NCBI GenBank assembly: GCA_947568835.1
Contig: OX387609.1
Coordinates: 1,182,001 to 1,246,000, forward strand
From: Protonemura montana
Lineage: Eukaryota > Arthropoda > Insecta > Plecoptera > Nemouridae
Reading direction: 5' to 3'
Length of the DNA stretch: 64,000 nt
Part shown: positions 48,401-53,483 of the stretch, one piece after another
How positions within the stretch are numbered: the first letter of the stretch is position 1
How the letters are laid out: each line of letters starts with the position of its first letter
Program-made: the position numbers and the translations under genes
The notes under the pieces: generated by a model
What the model saw: only the letters and a program-made list of their open reading frames with translations
Database searches by the model: none
What the model was told of the DNA's origin: nothing

Positions 48401-48964
48401 GGTCACACATCCAATACCTGACCTAGCGCAGTGTTGCTTAACTTTCATCCCTCTAACCTCTCTCCCGAACAGAACTGGTCATGTGTATGATGGTCATGTG
48501 TATGATGGTCATGTGTATGATGGTCATGTGTATGATGGTCATGAGTATGATGGTCATGTGTATGATGGTCATGTGTATGATGGTCATGAGTATGATGGTC
48601 ATGTGTATGATGGTCATGTGTATGATGGTCATGTGTATGATGGTCATGTGTATGATGGTCATGTGTATGATGGTCATGTGTATGATGGTCATGTGTATGA
48701 TGGTCATGTGTATGATGGTCATGTGTATGATGGTCACCTATCCAATGTCAACTAACATGTTTAATCCCAGCATAAATTGTAGTAAACAATGAACTTGCTT
48801 ACCTAACATCCCAAGGCGGTAGTTGACTGTGACCACGACGACTCCACCGAAGCTGGCGAGGACGCTGCCGTCGTACGGGTTACCAGAGTTCCACTCGTAA
48901 GACTCTCCGTGGATGAAGACGAGTACTGGGTAACGACTGACGCCTCCACTCTCGCGCGATCCAG
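2544..48964 (-). CDS. Neuroligin, 8 exons, 5'-partial (whole gene span)
   Basis: Postsynaptic adhesion protein of the cholinesterase-like alpha/beta-hydrolase family. In animals it binds presynaptic neurexin and anchors synaptic scaffolds through its tail. Eight minus-strand exons splice in phase (total 2207 nt, about 734 codons plus stop). In order the protein shows [82 protein letters not shown] and [16 protein letters not shown] stalk, one transmembrane helix, a His run, proline-rich segments and the C-terminus EELRV follow. The nucleophile elbow reads GHGTG, so the catalytic Ser is Gly, while the acidic residue (KAES) and His (IHGED) are kept. This is the usual non-enzymatic neuroligin state. 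The signal peptide and first part of the ectodomain are missing: their exon(s) are not between 48965 and 64000 as far as I can see. Introns range from 80 bp to 17.2 kb. Confidence 0.94.
3419..5164. other. Intron sequence with simple repeats only
   Basis: First part of the 8-kb intron between the exon at 11447-11535 and the last exon. It has a short decamer array (3862-3899) and a CCAA tract (about 3990-4026). No coding exon was recognised on either strand. Confidence 0.5.
3862..3899. repeat. 10-bp tandem repeat, 4 copies
   Basis: GCGCCCCTAG-type decamer repeated about four times. A (CCAA)n tetranucleotide tract follows at about 3990-4026. Both are simple intronic repeats. Confidence 0.85.
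5165..5811 (+). mobile_element. 5S-rRNA-derived SINE with ~3 reiterated 91-bp units, interrupted tail
   Basis: Three 91-bp units, each with GTTAAGCAACACTGCGCTGG and GGATGGGTGACC, the counterparts of the 5S rRNA internal promoter (box A, intermediate element, box C). The family tail follows from 5430 (TTCACTCGCCTTGC ... GCCGGCACCGGG). At about 5600 the tail is broken by about 120 bp ending in (ATT)n, and resumes at about 5724 with the distal part (GACCAGTGCC ... GTGCGTCGCTAAACAC). The first unit is decayed and the 5S head upstream of box A is missing, so this copy is old or truncated. Confidence 0.75.
5812..6479. other. Intron stretch, nothing recognised
   Basis: Mixed-composition sequence between two SINE insertions. 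The only open frame of note (5813-6043, plus) has no recognisable domain and no flanking splice pattern. Confidence 0.5.
6480..6820. mobile_element. Head-to-head 5S-SINE chimera
   Basis: From 6480 to about 6750 the family tail runs in minus orientation (GTGTTTAACGACGC ... GATAAGCAAGGCGAGTGAAGT). It joins directly a plus-oriented 5S-like head at 6753-6820 (ACCGGTTCTCGTGAGATCA, then GAAGTTAAGCAACACTGCG). There are no reiterated body units. The junction contains a near palindrome (TCTCATGAGAACACCGGTTC). Confidence 0.7.
6848..7060 (+). mobile_element. tRNA-type SINE, single-head copy
   Basis: The tRNA-like 3' half is present with a B-box (GGTTCGAGTTCC) at about 6913. The family tail follows: an AATTTTGATGG segment, then AT-rich sequence with a diverged GCATTGTAAGCGTTTT word. 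The A-box half is replaced by an AT-rich segment resembling the family tail, so the copy is rearranged. Confidence 0.6.
7129..7450. repeat. Poly-G tracts (G20 at 7129-7148, G14 at 7437-7450)
   Basis: Long uninterrupted G homopolymers. Similar tracts of 10 to 27 G or C occur at 16408-16430, 17976-17989, 19468-19477, 19664-19684, 36366-36380, 36431-36442 and 57563-57589. Confidence 0.95.
7451..9245. other. Intron stretch, no feature recognised
   Basis: AT-rich single-copy-looking sequence. No exon, RNA gene or repeat family was recognised. Confidence 0.5.
9246..10088. repeat. 114-bp tandem array, ~7.4 copies
   Basis: Unit starts (GGCTACCAAACGTTGAATCT) fall at 9251, 9365, 9479, 9593, 9707, 9821, 9935 and 10049, an exact 114-bp period. 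Copies differ at only a few sites (for example CAGGTGATC or CAGGCGATC). The unit is 38 codons long, but no frame stays open through it on inspection. Confidence 0.95.
10089..10861. other. Intron stretch, nothing firm
   Basis: Contains a moderately GC-rich open frame at 10358-10594 (plus) with no recognisable similarity. Treated as non-coding. Confidence 0.45.
10862..11433 (-). mobile_element. 5S-rRNA-derived SINE abutting a neuroligin splice donor
   Basis: Minus-oriented element, sense to neuroligin. The 5S-like head (ACATCGGTCCTCGTGAGATC) is at the 11433 end, followed by three 91-bp units (GCTTAACTT boundaries at about 11217, 11308 and 11399) and the family tail (about 11130 down to 10862, ending near GTGTTTAACGACGC). 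Its 5' end lies only about 13 bp past the donor of the exon ending at 11447. The A-box/IE/C-box segment of 5S type is repeated in every unit. Confidence 0.85.
11447..11535 (-). CDS. Neuroligin exon 7 of the 8 seen (RTG|NPNEP ... KKYINL)
   Basis: 89-bp exon. Acceptor TGCATTACAG ends at 11536; donor CTAG|GTGAGT starts at 11446. It completes Gly of RTG and encodes [20 protein letters not shown] followed by AVHKKYINL, a conserved stretch of arthropod neuroligins in the last third of the ectodomain. Phase 2 in, phase 1 out. The upstream intron is only 80 bp (11536-11615), the shortest in the gene; the downstream one is 8.0 kb and opens with a SINE. Confidence 0.93.
11616..11767 (-). CDS. Neuroligin exon 6 (catalytic-His region)
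   Basis: 152-bp exon. Acceptor TGTCCCGCAG ends at 11768; donor ACAGG|GTGAGT starts at 11615. It encodes [20 protein letters not shown], then [20 protein letters not shown] and [16 protein letters not shown] holds the His equivalent to the cholinesterase triad His. NYT is a potential N-glycosylation site. Phase 0 in, phase 2 out. It joins cleanly to GDYPQ of the exon at 28961-29183 across a 17.2-kb intron. Confidence 0.95.
11768..13015. other. Intron stretch, no feature recognised
   Basis: Start of the 17.2-kb intron. Low-complexity and AT-rich segments only. Confidence 0.5.
13016..13958 (-). mobile_element. 5S-rRNA-derived SINE with about 8 reiterated units
   Basis: Minus-oriented. The 5S-like head (CATCGGTCCTCGTGGGATCA) is at about 13958, followed by about eight 91-bp units with few differences (CAACCTCTCTCC or CAACAGCTCTCC) and a tail cut short at about 13016 (the distal TTTAACGACGC part is missing). 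Units are near-identical and in register. Confidence 0.88.
13959..19724. other. Long intron stretch with minor repeats
   Basis: No exon recognised. It contains a relic of the 60-bp repeat (about 14555-14579), a perfect 14-bp-arm palindrome (15458-15491), an (AAT)n/(ATT)n patch near 17620 and several poly-G/C tracts. Open frames here (for example 15501-15923 minus, 18352-18762 plus) lack recognisable domains. Confidence 0.5.
15458..15491. repeat. Perfect inverted repeat, 14-bp arms
   Basis: CATGAAACCATGAT, then a 6-bp centre GGTTAC, then ATCATGGTTTCATG. It could extrude as a hairpin. No function is assigned. Confidence 0.9.
19725..20272. repeat. 20-bp tandem array, ~27 copies
   Basis: Unit AGCTCCACCAATTTAAGCCT with interchangeable variants at a few positions (AAGTCT, CCAGTTT, ATGCCT). 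The register is fixed for nearly 550 bp with no indels. Confidence 0.97.
20273..21257. other. Intron stretch with one unassigned minus-strand open frame
   Basis: On the minus strand at 20740-20946 an open frame of 68 codons starts ACAAAATGGCGGC and encodes an acidic segment ([20 protein letters not shown]). The start context and acidic, codon-like composition are unusual for this region. It ends without a clear donor or domain. It may be a first exon or a decayed transposon frame. Confidence 0.3.
21258..21367 (-). mobile_element. 5S-SINE tail fragment
   Basis: Minus-oriented distal tail only (GGTGTTTAACTCAGCACTGT ... TAACCTAGCCTAGAAG), diverged from the other copies. Confidence 0.65.
21745..22164. 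repeat. 60-bp tandem array, 7 copies
   Basis: CCATCGGGTGGCACCTACCG recurs every 60 bp from 21751 to 22111. The unit is GC-rich and a multiple of three, so several frames on both strands stay open. That openness follows from the period and lack of stops and is not evidence of coding. A diverged single copy exists at about 14555-14579. Confidence 0.95.
22165..25353. other. Intron stretch, little recognised
   Basis: No exon recognised. At 24712-24785 there is a minus-oriented fragment of the tRNA-type SINE tail (GCAAACGCTTGCAATGCGCG). The rest is AT-rich. Confidence 0.5.
25354..26612. repeat. 37-bp tandem array, ~34 copies
   Basis: Period checked at 25391 and 25428. The core CTTGCTCTTGCGGGTAATAA is followed by GAGTTGCTCTAACTTGA. 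Rare variants (CTTGCC, GGTAACAAG, CTTTAAC) are shared between scattered copies, as expected from unequal exchange. Each unit carries a short inverted pair (TTGCTCTTG / AAGAGTTGC). Confidence 0.97.
26954..27056 (+). CDS. Sec24-like COPII exon (isolated), opposite strand to neuroligin
   Basis: A 103-bp segment with acceptor CCTCTCTTCCAG ending at 26953 and donor AAC|GTGAGT at 27057. It needs two bases from an upstream exon (1 + 34 codons) and exits in phase 0. It reads [20 protein letters not shown] followed by [14 protein letters not shown]. In Sec24 proteins this matches the segment just before the zinc finger (R-T-L...IP-T..LL-K..LPLGL..HPF-DL). Sec24 is the cargo-selecting subunit of the inner COPII coat on ER exit sites. 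No neighbouring Sec24 exon was found in the window: the expected next residues (LPVIT ... CRTYINPF) are not visible downstream, where a SINE starts 39 bp later. It could be one exon of a gene spread over long introns, a duplicated stray exon, or an assembly join. Confidence 0.72.
27095..27993 (+). mobile_element. 5S-rRNA-derived SINE with 7 reiterated units, headless
   Basis: Begins directly at a unit boundary (AAGTTAAGCAACACTGCG) without the 5S head. It has about seven 91-bp units, then the family tail from 27736 (with an internal deletion around CCTTCGGACAGCGGTCACC) to ATGCGTCTTTAAACAC. It lies in the neuroligin intron, antisense to that gene, 39 bp after the Sec24-like exon. Confidence 0.86.
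28350..28427 (+). mobile_element. Second tRNA-like SINE fragment
   Basis: GATCGGCAATTGGGAGGTCC followed by CGGGTTCGTATCCCGG resembles a tRNA anticodon arm plus T-arm with B-box GGTTCGTATCC. The A-box half is degraded. The same sequence, with an intact A-box (TAGCTCAGTTGG), occurs in minus orientation at about 53270-53360, so this is a dispersed family and not a functional tRNA gene. Confidence 0.55.
28961..29183 (-). CDS. Neuroligin exon 5
   Basis: 223-bp exon. Acceptor TCCTCGAAG ends at 29184; donor CAG|GTAAGG starts at 28960. It completes Arg of NTYR and encodes [20 protein letters not shown], then [20 protein letters not shown] and [20 protein letters not shown], ending [14 protein letters not shown]. 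The IVNEYTDW and HPINIRDE stretches are hallmarks of arthropod neuroligins. Phase 2 in, phase 0 out. Confidence 0.95.
29275..29440 (-). mobile_element. tRNA-type SINE, complete single-head copy
   Basis: The best reference copy of the family. On the minus strand it has GTGTCCAAGTAGCTCAATTGG (A-box TAGCTCAATTGG), GACAGGTGGAGATCGGGGTT, B-box GGTTCGAGTCC, then a tail ATCAATTTTTGAGACGGTTA and GCGCATTGCAAGCGTTTGCA. The anticodon loop is not canonical, so it is a SINE head and not a tRNA gene. Confidence 0.8.
29527..29672 (+). mobile_element. tRNA-type SINE, rearranged copy
   Basis: A-box half (GTCCAAGTAGCTCAATTGGT), then a GCAAATGTTTGTAATAT segment, then the ATCAATTTTTGAGACGGTAG tail word. The B-box half is deleted. 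It sits in opposite orientation to the complete copy 90 bp away. Confidence 0.55.
29688..29895. repeat. ~47-bp repeat, 4-5 imperfect copies
   Basis: CCTGAACGCAACCCGCA words recur about every 47 bp with CAAACCCGGCTCCTCCACCT between. A related single piece is at about 54350 (CCCCTGAATACAACCCGC). Confidence 0.8.
30005..31325 (-). repeat. 88-bp tandem array, 15 copies of a neuroligin exon end plus splice donor
   Basis: The ACCTGTAAG word (minus-strand exon/donor junction CTTACAG|GT) recurs every 88 bp, 15 times, from 30013 to 31245. Each unit carries the last 74 nt or so of the neuroligin exon 31247-31480 (coding [19 protein letters not shown] then VRNTYR) plus about 14 nt of intron with the GT donor. 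Copies are almost identical; I saw only a GATCG/GATGG-type change in two of them. The right-most copy is the functional exon end. The array abuts a 5S-SINE tail fragment (about 29963-29985). Confidence 0.95.
31247..31480 (-). CDS. Neuroligin exon 4, 3' end tandemly amplified
   Basis: Acceptor TTCTCCTTCCTTCCAG ends at 31481; donor TTACAG|GTTTGT starts at 31246. 234 bp, phase 2 in and phase 2 out, joining QN... to ...NTYR|YHLSE. Recognised core: [20 protein letters not shown] then [20 protein letters not shown] and [15 protein letters not shown] holds the acidic residue at the cholinesterase triad position. The first about 27 residues ([20 protein letters not shown] then LNVLLRK) have no counterpart I know in neuroligins and may be an insertion. 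Three weaker AG acceptors farther in (exon starts 31462, 31435, 31423) would keep the same phase. Downstream of the donor the exon end is repeated 14 more times. Confidence 0.88.
32069..32342 (-). CDS. Neuroligin exon 3
   Basis: 274-bp exon. Acceptor TACTTTCAG ends at 32343; donor CAGAA|GTAAGT starts at 32068. It encodes [20 protein letters not shown] then [40 protein letters not shown] and [20 protein letters not shown], ending [10 protein letters not shown]. The [10 protein letters not shown] motif and paired Cys (NCSPD, LKCL) are typical of the family. Phase 1 in, phase 2 out. NCS is a potential N-glycosylation site. Confidence 0.95.
32445..32795 (+). mobile_element. tRNA-type SINE with 6 reiterated 52-bp heads
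   Basis: Six direct repeats (starts about 32452, 32504, 32556, 32608, 32660, 32712) of a tRNA-like segment. Each has the A-box (TAGCTTAATTGG or TAGCTCAATTGG) and the GATCGGGG stem but is cut before the B-box, joining GGGG to the next TCCAAG. Only the last unit runs on into GGGTTTAAGTCCCCGTT (B-box) and a short tail. It lies in the intron upstream of neuroligin exon 3, antisense to the gene. Confidence 0.85.
32800..34774. other. Intron, nothing recognised
   Basis: Intron between neuroligin exons 2 and 3. It holds a short AGTCATGA-type direct repeat near 34157-34195. No exon seen on either strand. Confidence 0.5.
34775..34972 (-). CDS. Neuroligin exon 2 (nucleophile elbow, GC donor)
   Basis: 198-bp exon. 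Acceptor ATATCTACAG ends at 34973. The donor is GATG|GCAAGT at 34774, a GC instead of GT 5' splice site. The GC boundary is forced by phase: CCC GAT G joins G GT TTG CTG to give AVPDGLLFHRA. It encodes [40 protein letters not shown] and [25 protein letters not shown] replaces GxSxG, so the catalytic Ser is Gly. Phase 1 in, phase 1 out. NVT is a potential N-glycosylation site. Confidence 0.94.
35289..35750. repeat. 36-bp array of TTAGG-like words, ~12 copies
   Basis: Period about 36 bp built from GGTTAAGGTAAGGTAAGGGT and TGGTTATGTTTGGTCA. It resembles a higher-order derivative of the (TTAGG)n motif, in G-rich orientation on the plus strand. Confidence 0.88.
36619..39285. mobile_element. Candidate TIR element, ~230-bp inverted arms, 2.67 kb
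   Basis: Left arm 36619 to about 36850 and right arm about 39055 to 39285 are reverse complements of each other with roughly 85 percent identity by eye. Both start TTGACGTGACTACGTCTTA at the outer end and share TAGGGAGGCATGTACGGATT. Sequence similarity stops sharply at the outer ends (left AAAGTTT, right CAAATGG). I see no convincing target-site duplication and no transposase frame inside. It could be a non-autonomous DNA transposon or two opposed copies of a MITE. Confidence 0.6.
37495..38066. repeat. 7-bp tandem array (CCCAGTG / CCCAGTC), ~80 copies
   Basis: An uninterrupted heptamer array inside the inverted-arm element. Units are mostly two types, differing by G or C after AGT. The long open frames on both strands (for example VPSAQCP or GTGHWAL repeats) are a by-product of a 7-nt unit without stops and are not called coding. 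Confidence 0.97.
40165..41288 (+). mobile_element. 5S-rRNA-derived SINE with 9 reiterated units, most complete copy
   Basis: Head AACACCGGTTCTCATATAAT then CACTGAAGTTAAGC, aligning with 5S rRNA from about a third of its length onwards (CGGTTCTCGT..GATCACCGAAGTTAAGC in animals). About nine 91-bp units follow up to about 41014, then the tail to GCGTCGTTAAACACCAC and a short (AAT)n end. The full order is 5S head, n x 91-bp ICR units, about 270-bp tail, AT-rich microsatellite. It is antisense to neuroligin, in its 13.8-kb intron. Confidence 0.9.
41489..41574. repeat. 16-bp tandem repeat, ~5 copies
   Basis: GAGGTTGGTATTTTAT repeated without interruption. Confidence 0.95.
41575..47685. other. Intron stretch, no exon recognised
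   Basis: Within the 13.8-kb intron between neuroligin exons 1 and 2. Two YY1-like words (AAAGATGGCCGCCAT at 41697-41711; AAAATGGCGTC at 42988-42998) stand out. Open frames such as 44233-44550 and 42667-43014 show no recognisable domain or clear splice flanks. Confidence 0.45.
47686..48745 (-). mobile_element. 5S-SINE body array, tailless, with secondary 15-bp expansions
   Basis: Minus-oriented 91-bp units (six or so) without head or tail. In two of them the segment TGTGTATGATGGTCA has expanded into 15-bp tandem runs: about 16 copies at 48165-48402 and about 17 at 48480-48737. The flanking unit sequence on both sides of each run is intact, so the small array arose inside the larger one. Confidence 0.88.
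48803..48964 (-). CDS. Neuroligin exon 1 of the 8 seen (oxyanion-loop region)
   Basis: 162-bp exon. Acceptor GTCTCTTACAG ends at 48965; donor GTTAG|GTAAGC starts at 48802. It encodes [20 protein letters not shown] then [20 protein letters not shown] and [20 protein letters not shown] is where hydrolases carry the oxyanion HGG motif; the arthropod neuroligin form is HGE. Phase 1 in, phase 1 out, so at least one more exon upstream must carry the start codon, signal peptide and SEDCLYLNIY-type segment. I searched 48965-64000 by eye on the minus strand and did not find it. Confidence 0.95.
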   Translation of the reverse strand: MDRARVEASVVTQYSSSSTESLTSGTLVTRTTAASSPASVESSWSQSTTALGC

Positions 48965-51900
48965 CTGTAAGAGACAAGACAATGCGGTCAGAAGTTTAGT
49001 GAAGAAGCTGAGATGCTTCAACATTCCTTGGAGATTTTACACAAGAAAATTAACTTCCCTATTTTATCTTGGTTTTACACAACAAACAAACAAGCGTTTA
49101 TTTTCTATCGGATCGCTAGGAAATTGTTTTCGATTTTCCATAATTTTAAAGCAGTTTGGCACCGAAATATGCCCACATATTTATAAATCTACCTGTATTT
49201 TCATTCATGGGATCTTAAAATATTATTCAATATAATTGTTGGTTTGGATTATCTTTAGTTGTCTGTACTTTTGTTGTGAAGAATATTAATGTTAACCCAG
49301 ACGATTGGTTCAATTCTTGGTGAAAACTGGACACAAATGAGCTAAAAAAGTGGTACAACTTTTGTAATTTGCCTTCTGTGAGGGCTTGGGGGGAAAGAGA
49401 ATGTGATTGATGTTTTTGCAATCTTCTTATAGTCAAAGTGTCCATATTTTGTATTCTGAAAGCATAAAAAAAGAGATACTCATTAAAAGTGGAAGCTTTT
49501 CAAACGGTTAATGAAGCATCTTAAAAAACAGTTGTGATAAGTTCTGCAAGTTCGTTTAAATGTGTAAACTCTAACGAGTTGTTGCCATCTTCGGAAAGAA
49601 GAACGAGACCGTCAGCCTCTTGGTGTTGTTATGTCATTGTAATGGCGTTCAACGATGTTCATTTTTAAACCCACACACTTTGTCGAAGAAGAAAGCGGCT
49701 CGAGTTTTTCAAAACTGTCACAAATTAAACTGGAGCAGGTATTTTGTAAAGAATGTTGCGACTTCAAAAAGCCCAAGGAATTCTAGTCAAAGGTTTTTGC
49801 TAAAATCTGCTGTTTTTGCTTTATAATTGTGAACGTTATTTTTATTATTATAATCAACAAAGACTGCTTTGGTAATAGTTTTTCTGTTGCAGTTTATTTT
49901 CAAAGGTTGTTTGGAAGTAATATTCCCCTTGAAGTTTTCAGCGCGCGCGTTCAGAAAATGCGAGATCGAAATTATGCCAATATGCGAGATAATGCAAGGA
50001 ATTTGAGCAGCTCAGAATGTGGACAGAATTCTGTTTTATTTCGAAGCGATTTTTTGCTCAAATTCTGGTCGTAATTTACAAAAATACCGTAGTTTTTTTG
50101 TTTAAAATTGGTTCTTAATTTCAACCCCCTTTTGATATCAGCTACAAAATAATGTTTGCATTCCTACCGATGAGTTTATTTACGCTCTGAATTTCGAACT
50201 GTCAATTGCTTTTGTTGGCATTTTGTAATTAATCCTCGAAAAATTTCGCACTAAACCCGATATGAAAATAATGGAATCTCACACGCCGTGATTTCCATGT
50301 AATAACCGAACGAAATCAACGCTACATGGAATTTCTTTCAGCCAAACGAATATTTATGTTCGCTGGTAATTTTATTGAAAATTATTGGCAAGCCTGTGGA
50401 TGGGAGTTGGGGTTGGAGTCTGTGGCGAATATTTGCTAGTATTGAATAAACAAACCAGTCATACCAACACAATGAGTCTGTTATTATAGCTACAGAGAAT
50501 GATGGTACATACACTTTTATTTACCAAGAAAAACATAACAAAAACCCCGGTGTGCTGGCCAGGAATTTAGTCATTTGAATTTGAGACCACGTTTAGAAAC
50601 TCGTCAATGGAATCCACATTATGAAAAATCATATAACTTTTGAGTCAACGTTTAAAATCGTTGCTCAGTTTATATTTTAGCTCGAGTTAGCAGACATAGA
50701 CATATTAGACATATATAAACATAGACATATTATAGACATATTGCAGTATAGACATGACCAAACGAGATCTGGAAAAATTAGCTTTAGATTTTATTTAGAA
50801 TTCACTCGTTTGGAAAAAAATTATAATTATTTATAAGTATGTTTTTAACTATGAATAAATCAGAAACTGAATTCTTTAGCAGTAAAAACCCAGCTCTAGG
50901 ATTCACGCGACAGCTTATGTAAGTTGATCATCGATTAGACGTTTTATAAGTCTCGTAGACAAATGATTAGCTACAAAACAAAATTCTTAACCCAACAATG
51001 ACATCGCTTTAAAAAAACAAAATATTTACTGCTTTTTTCCTCCTCTCGAAAAACCTTCTCGATTCTGTTCACTATTTTTTCATTTATTCCCCGACAGAAC
51101 AGAATGAGACGAGATCAACGCATCAAATATTTCACCAATTACACCTGATATTAGTTTGAAACAAGGATTAAGTGCGGAACAATGTCATCGCTCACGAGGA
51201 TGATTTTCACGCGCATATCCAGACAAGAGGTCCTGATTTTGACGCATGTCCTTGGTCAGGATTCCACCTCGCTTGTTTGGGAACGTGACTGTTTCGCTAC
51301 AGTCACACGAACGCCCAAACTTTCTGAATTTTACTGTAGTAGACTGAATTAGCAAATATTGCTCATGCAGCTTTTCGATTGGCAAGATTTCTTTTGACTT
51401 TGCACAGAAATATTAATAAAGTGCCTTTACAATTATCTGTAGTCCAAAGGATCGCACGTTCAGCTTCTCTACTTTGCAATAAACTAGATTTCCCCCCCAA
51501 GAAAAGCAGCCCGAAATATCTACATCAAACGATCCATCAATCGACTCAGCAAGAATCTAATTAAATCGCAAGCTAACATTACAAAAAAAAATAACTTTAT
51601 TTTGTAGCTGAAAAAAAAATCTTACCTCACCCAAAAACAAATTGGATTGCAAAAACGCCAGACAAGTTGAATTAAACGCAAGACAAAAATAACCACCGCT
51701 AGTTTACCGATTGCCTGTGGTTGTCATTGACCCGTCGTGTGGTCGACCACTAGCACGGAGAGCGCGGCCACCGAAAAGTACAAGTGCTTAAAAAAACGGG
51801 CATTAATCTACGTTCAAGCACGTAATTACATTGCGCTGGCAATATTTTCCTCTCTTTCTAGCTCTCTCCTCTCTCTCTCTCTCTTGCTGTTGCACTTTGT

Positions 51901-52099
51901 CGACAAAAAAGGGATGATTTTCCTTTCATCCGGTCTGACCACCGAAACAGCCGAGGTGCTCTTTACTTCTAGAATAGATGTTACATTTAATATCTACCTC
52001 GCAGCCTGATGGGTGGAGTTCACAATCTTCTGCGATCAGCTTTGCTCGTCTGGAATAAGGTGCCTGTTCCTGGGATACCACACGTTTGTTGAACATTTT
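48965..52099. other. Upstream intron or flank, nothing recognised
   Basis: AT-rich, with short open frames and no supported exon or repeat family. Confidence 0.5.
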
Positions 52100-52220
52100 T
52101 ATTTATTTTATTATTAGGAACACTATCAAAAATTGATGACAAACTTTCGAAAGAGTAGTAGTGTTACTAATAATAAAATAAAGAGCGCATTGCTAGCATT
52201 TGCAATTTTAATAAGGTTTT
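52100..52220. mobile_element. tRNA-type SINE tail, fold-back remnant
   Basis: TTATTATTAGGAACACTATC and CAAAAATTGATG in minus tail order are followed by an inverted GTAGTGTTACTAATAATAAAA, then GCATTGCTAGCATTTGCAA. Only tail segments remain. Confidence 0.55.
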
Positions 52221-52299
52221 TACAGCTTATCGCTTTTTTCTTTATCCAGCTCAAACTTTGTACAACCAAAAATGGATTGCCTGACTTCAATTTTGATCT

Positions 52300-52907
52300 A
52301 CTGGCTGGATCCTATGCTCTATCCAGGTTATTTGAGATCAGCTGGCTGGATCCTGTGCACTATCTAGGTTTTTTGAGATCAGCTGACTGGATCCTATGCT
52401 CTATCCAGGTTATTTGAGATCAGCTGGCTGGATCCTATGCTCGATCCAGGTTATTTGAGATCAGCTGGCTGGATCCTATGTTCTATCCAGGTTATTTGAG
52501 ATCAGCTGGCTGGATCCTATGCTCTATTCAGGTTATTTAAGATCAGCTGGCTGGATCCTATGCTCTATCCAGGTTATTTGAGATCAGCTGGCTGGATCCT
52601 ATGCTCTATTCAGGTTATTTGAGATCAGCTGGCTGGATCCAATGCTCTATCCAGGTTATTTGAGATCAGCTGGCTGGATCCTATGCTCTATCCAGGTTAT
52701 TTGAGATCAGCTGACTGGATCCTATGCTCTATCCAGGTTATTTGAGATCAGCTGGCTGGATCCTATGCTCTAACCAGGTTATTTGAGATCAGCTGGCTGG
52801 ATCCTATGCTCTATCCAGGTTATTTGAGATCAGCTGGCTGGATCATTTGCTCTATCCAGGTTATTTGAGATCAGCTGGCTGGATCCTATGCTCTATCCAG
52901 GTTAATT
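52300..52907. repeat. 41-bp tandem array, ~15 copies
   Basis: Period 41 bp (unit starts 52303, 52344 and so on), core GGCTGGATCCTATGCTCTAT then CCAGGTTATTTGAGATCAGCT, with scattered point variants. Confidence 0.96.
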
Positions 52908-53269
52908 GCCATGTCAAAGAGCCATGTTGTTTCATATTTTAATTATTCCTCTACAACATAGTCAAATTCTAGCATTCCAATTCCATTGCTATGGCCAGAA
53001 AGCCTTTGAAAAAATGAGCGGAACGTGAATTAATTAACAGACCGTTAACAAGCATAAAACATCTTCCCGTTAGGTTCTTAAGCGAACCACTTAAAGACCA
53101 GGCCGAGAATCAATGTTGGTCAAACTTCATGACAAGGTTTGGAGAATGAATTAGACATGAATTATGATTCTTCTGTTTCACCGACACTACCTTGCGATGT
53201 CCTTGTGACAAAGTATTGAAGACAGAACACACATATGATTCATTCATTCATTGGATCGGAAGCTAGATT

Positions 53270-53360
53270 GGTTAAATGTGCAACCGAACCTCGATACGAA
53301 CCCGGGACCTCCCAATTGCCGGTCTGTTGGTCTACCAACTGAGCTATCCAGGCACACAGC
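53270..53360 (-). mobile_element. Second tRNA-like SINE head
   Basis: Minus strand: GCCTGGATAGCTCAGTTGGT (A-box), GACCGGCAATTGGGAGGTCC, B-box GGTTCGTATC. It is close to a tRNA in layout but the acceptor ends do not pair, and the same anticodon-arm/T-arm text recurs at 28370-28425. I call it a SINE head and not a tRNA gene. Confidence 0.6.
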
Positions 53361-53418
53361 TTTGCAGGAATCCCTATAGGTGACTTGATTTTCATTTAGT
53401 TTTAAATTTTTTTTCTAG

Positions 53419-53483
53419 ATTGCGTGTTGGCTGGGCGCCTTTGCAAAGGGGCGGGGCACCGTTCTGTTCGAGTTCACCAAAAG
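53419..53483 (+). other. Exon-like segment of unknown identity
   Basis: 65 bp, GC-rich in an AT-rich setting. It is bounded by a strong acceptor-like tract (AAATTTTTTTTCTAG) and a donor (AAAAG|GTAAAT). All three frames are open; frame 1 reads IACWLGAFAKGRGTVLFEFT. I do not recognise it. It may be an exon of an unidentified plus-strand gene or chance. Confidence 0.22.

Noticed and set aside
48074..48792. Open frames of YDGHV / MCMMV / HTHDHH repeats
   Set aside because: They come from the 15-bp microsatellite-like expansion inside 5S-SINE units. Every frame and both strands are open.
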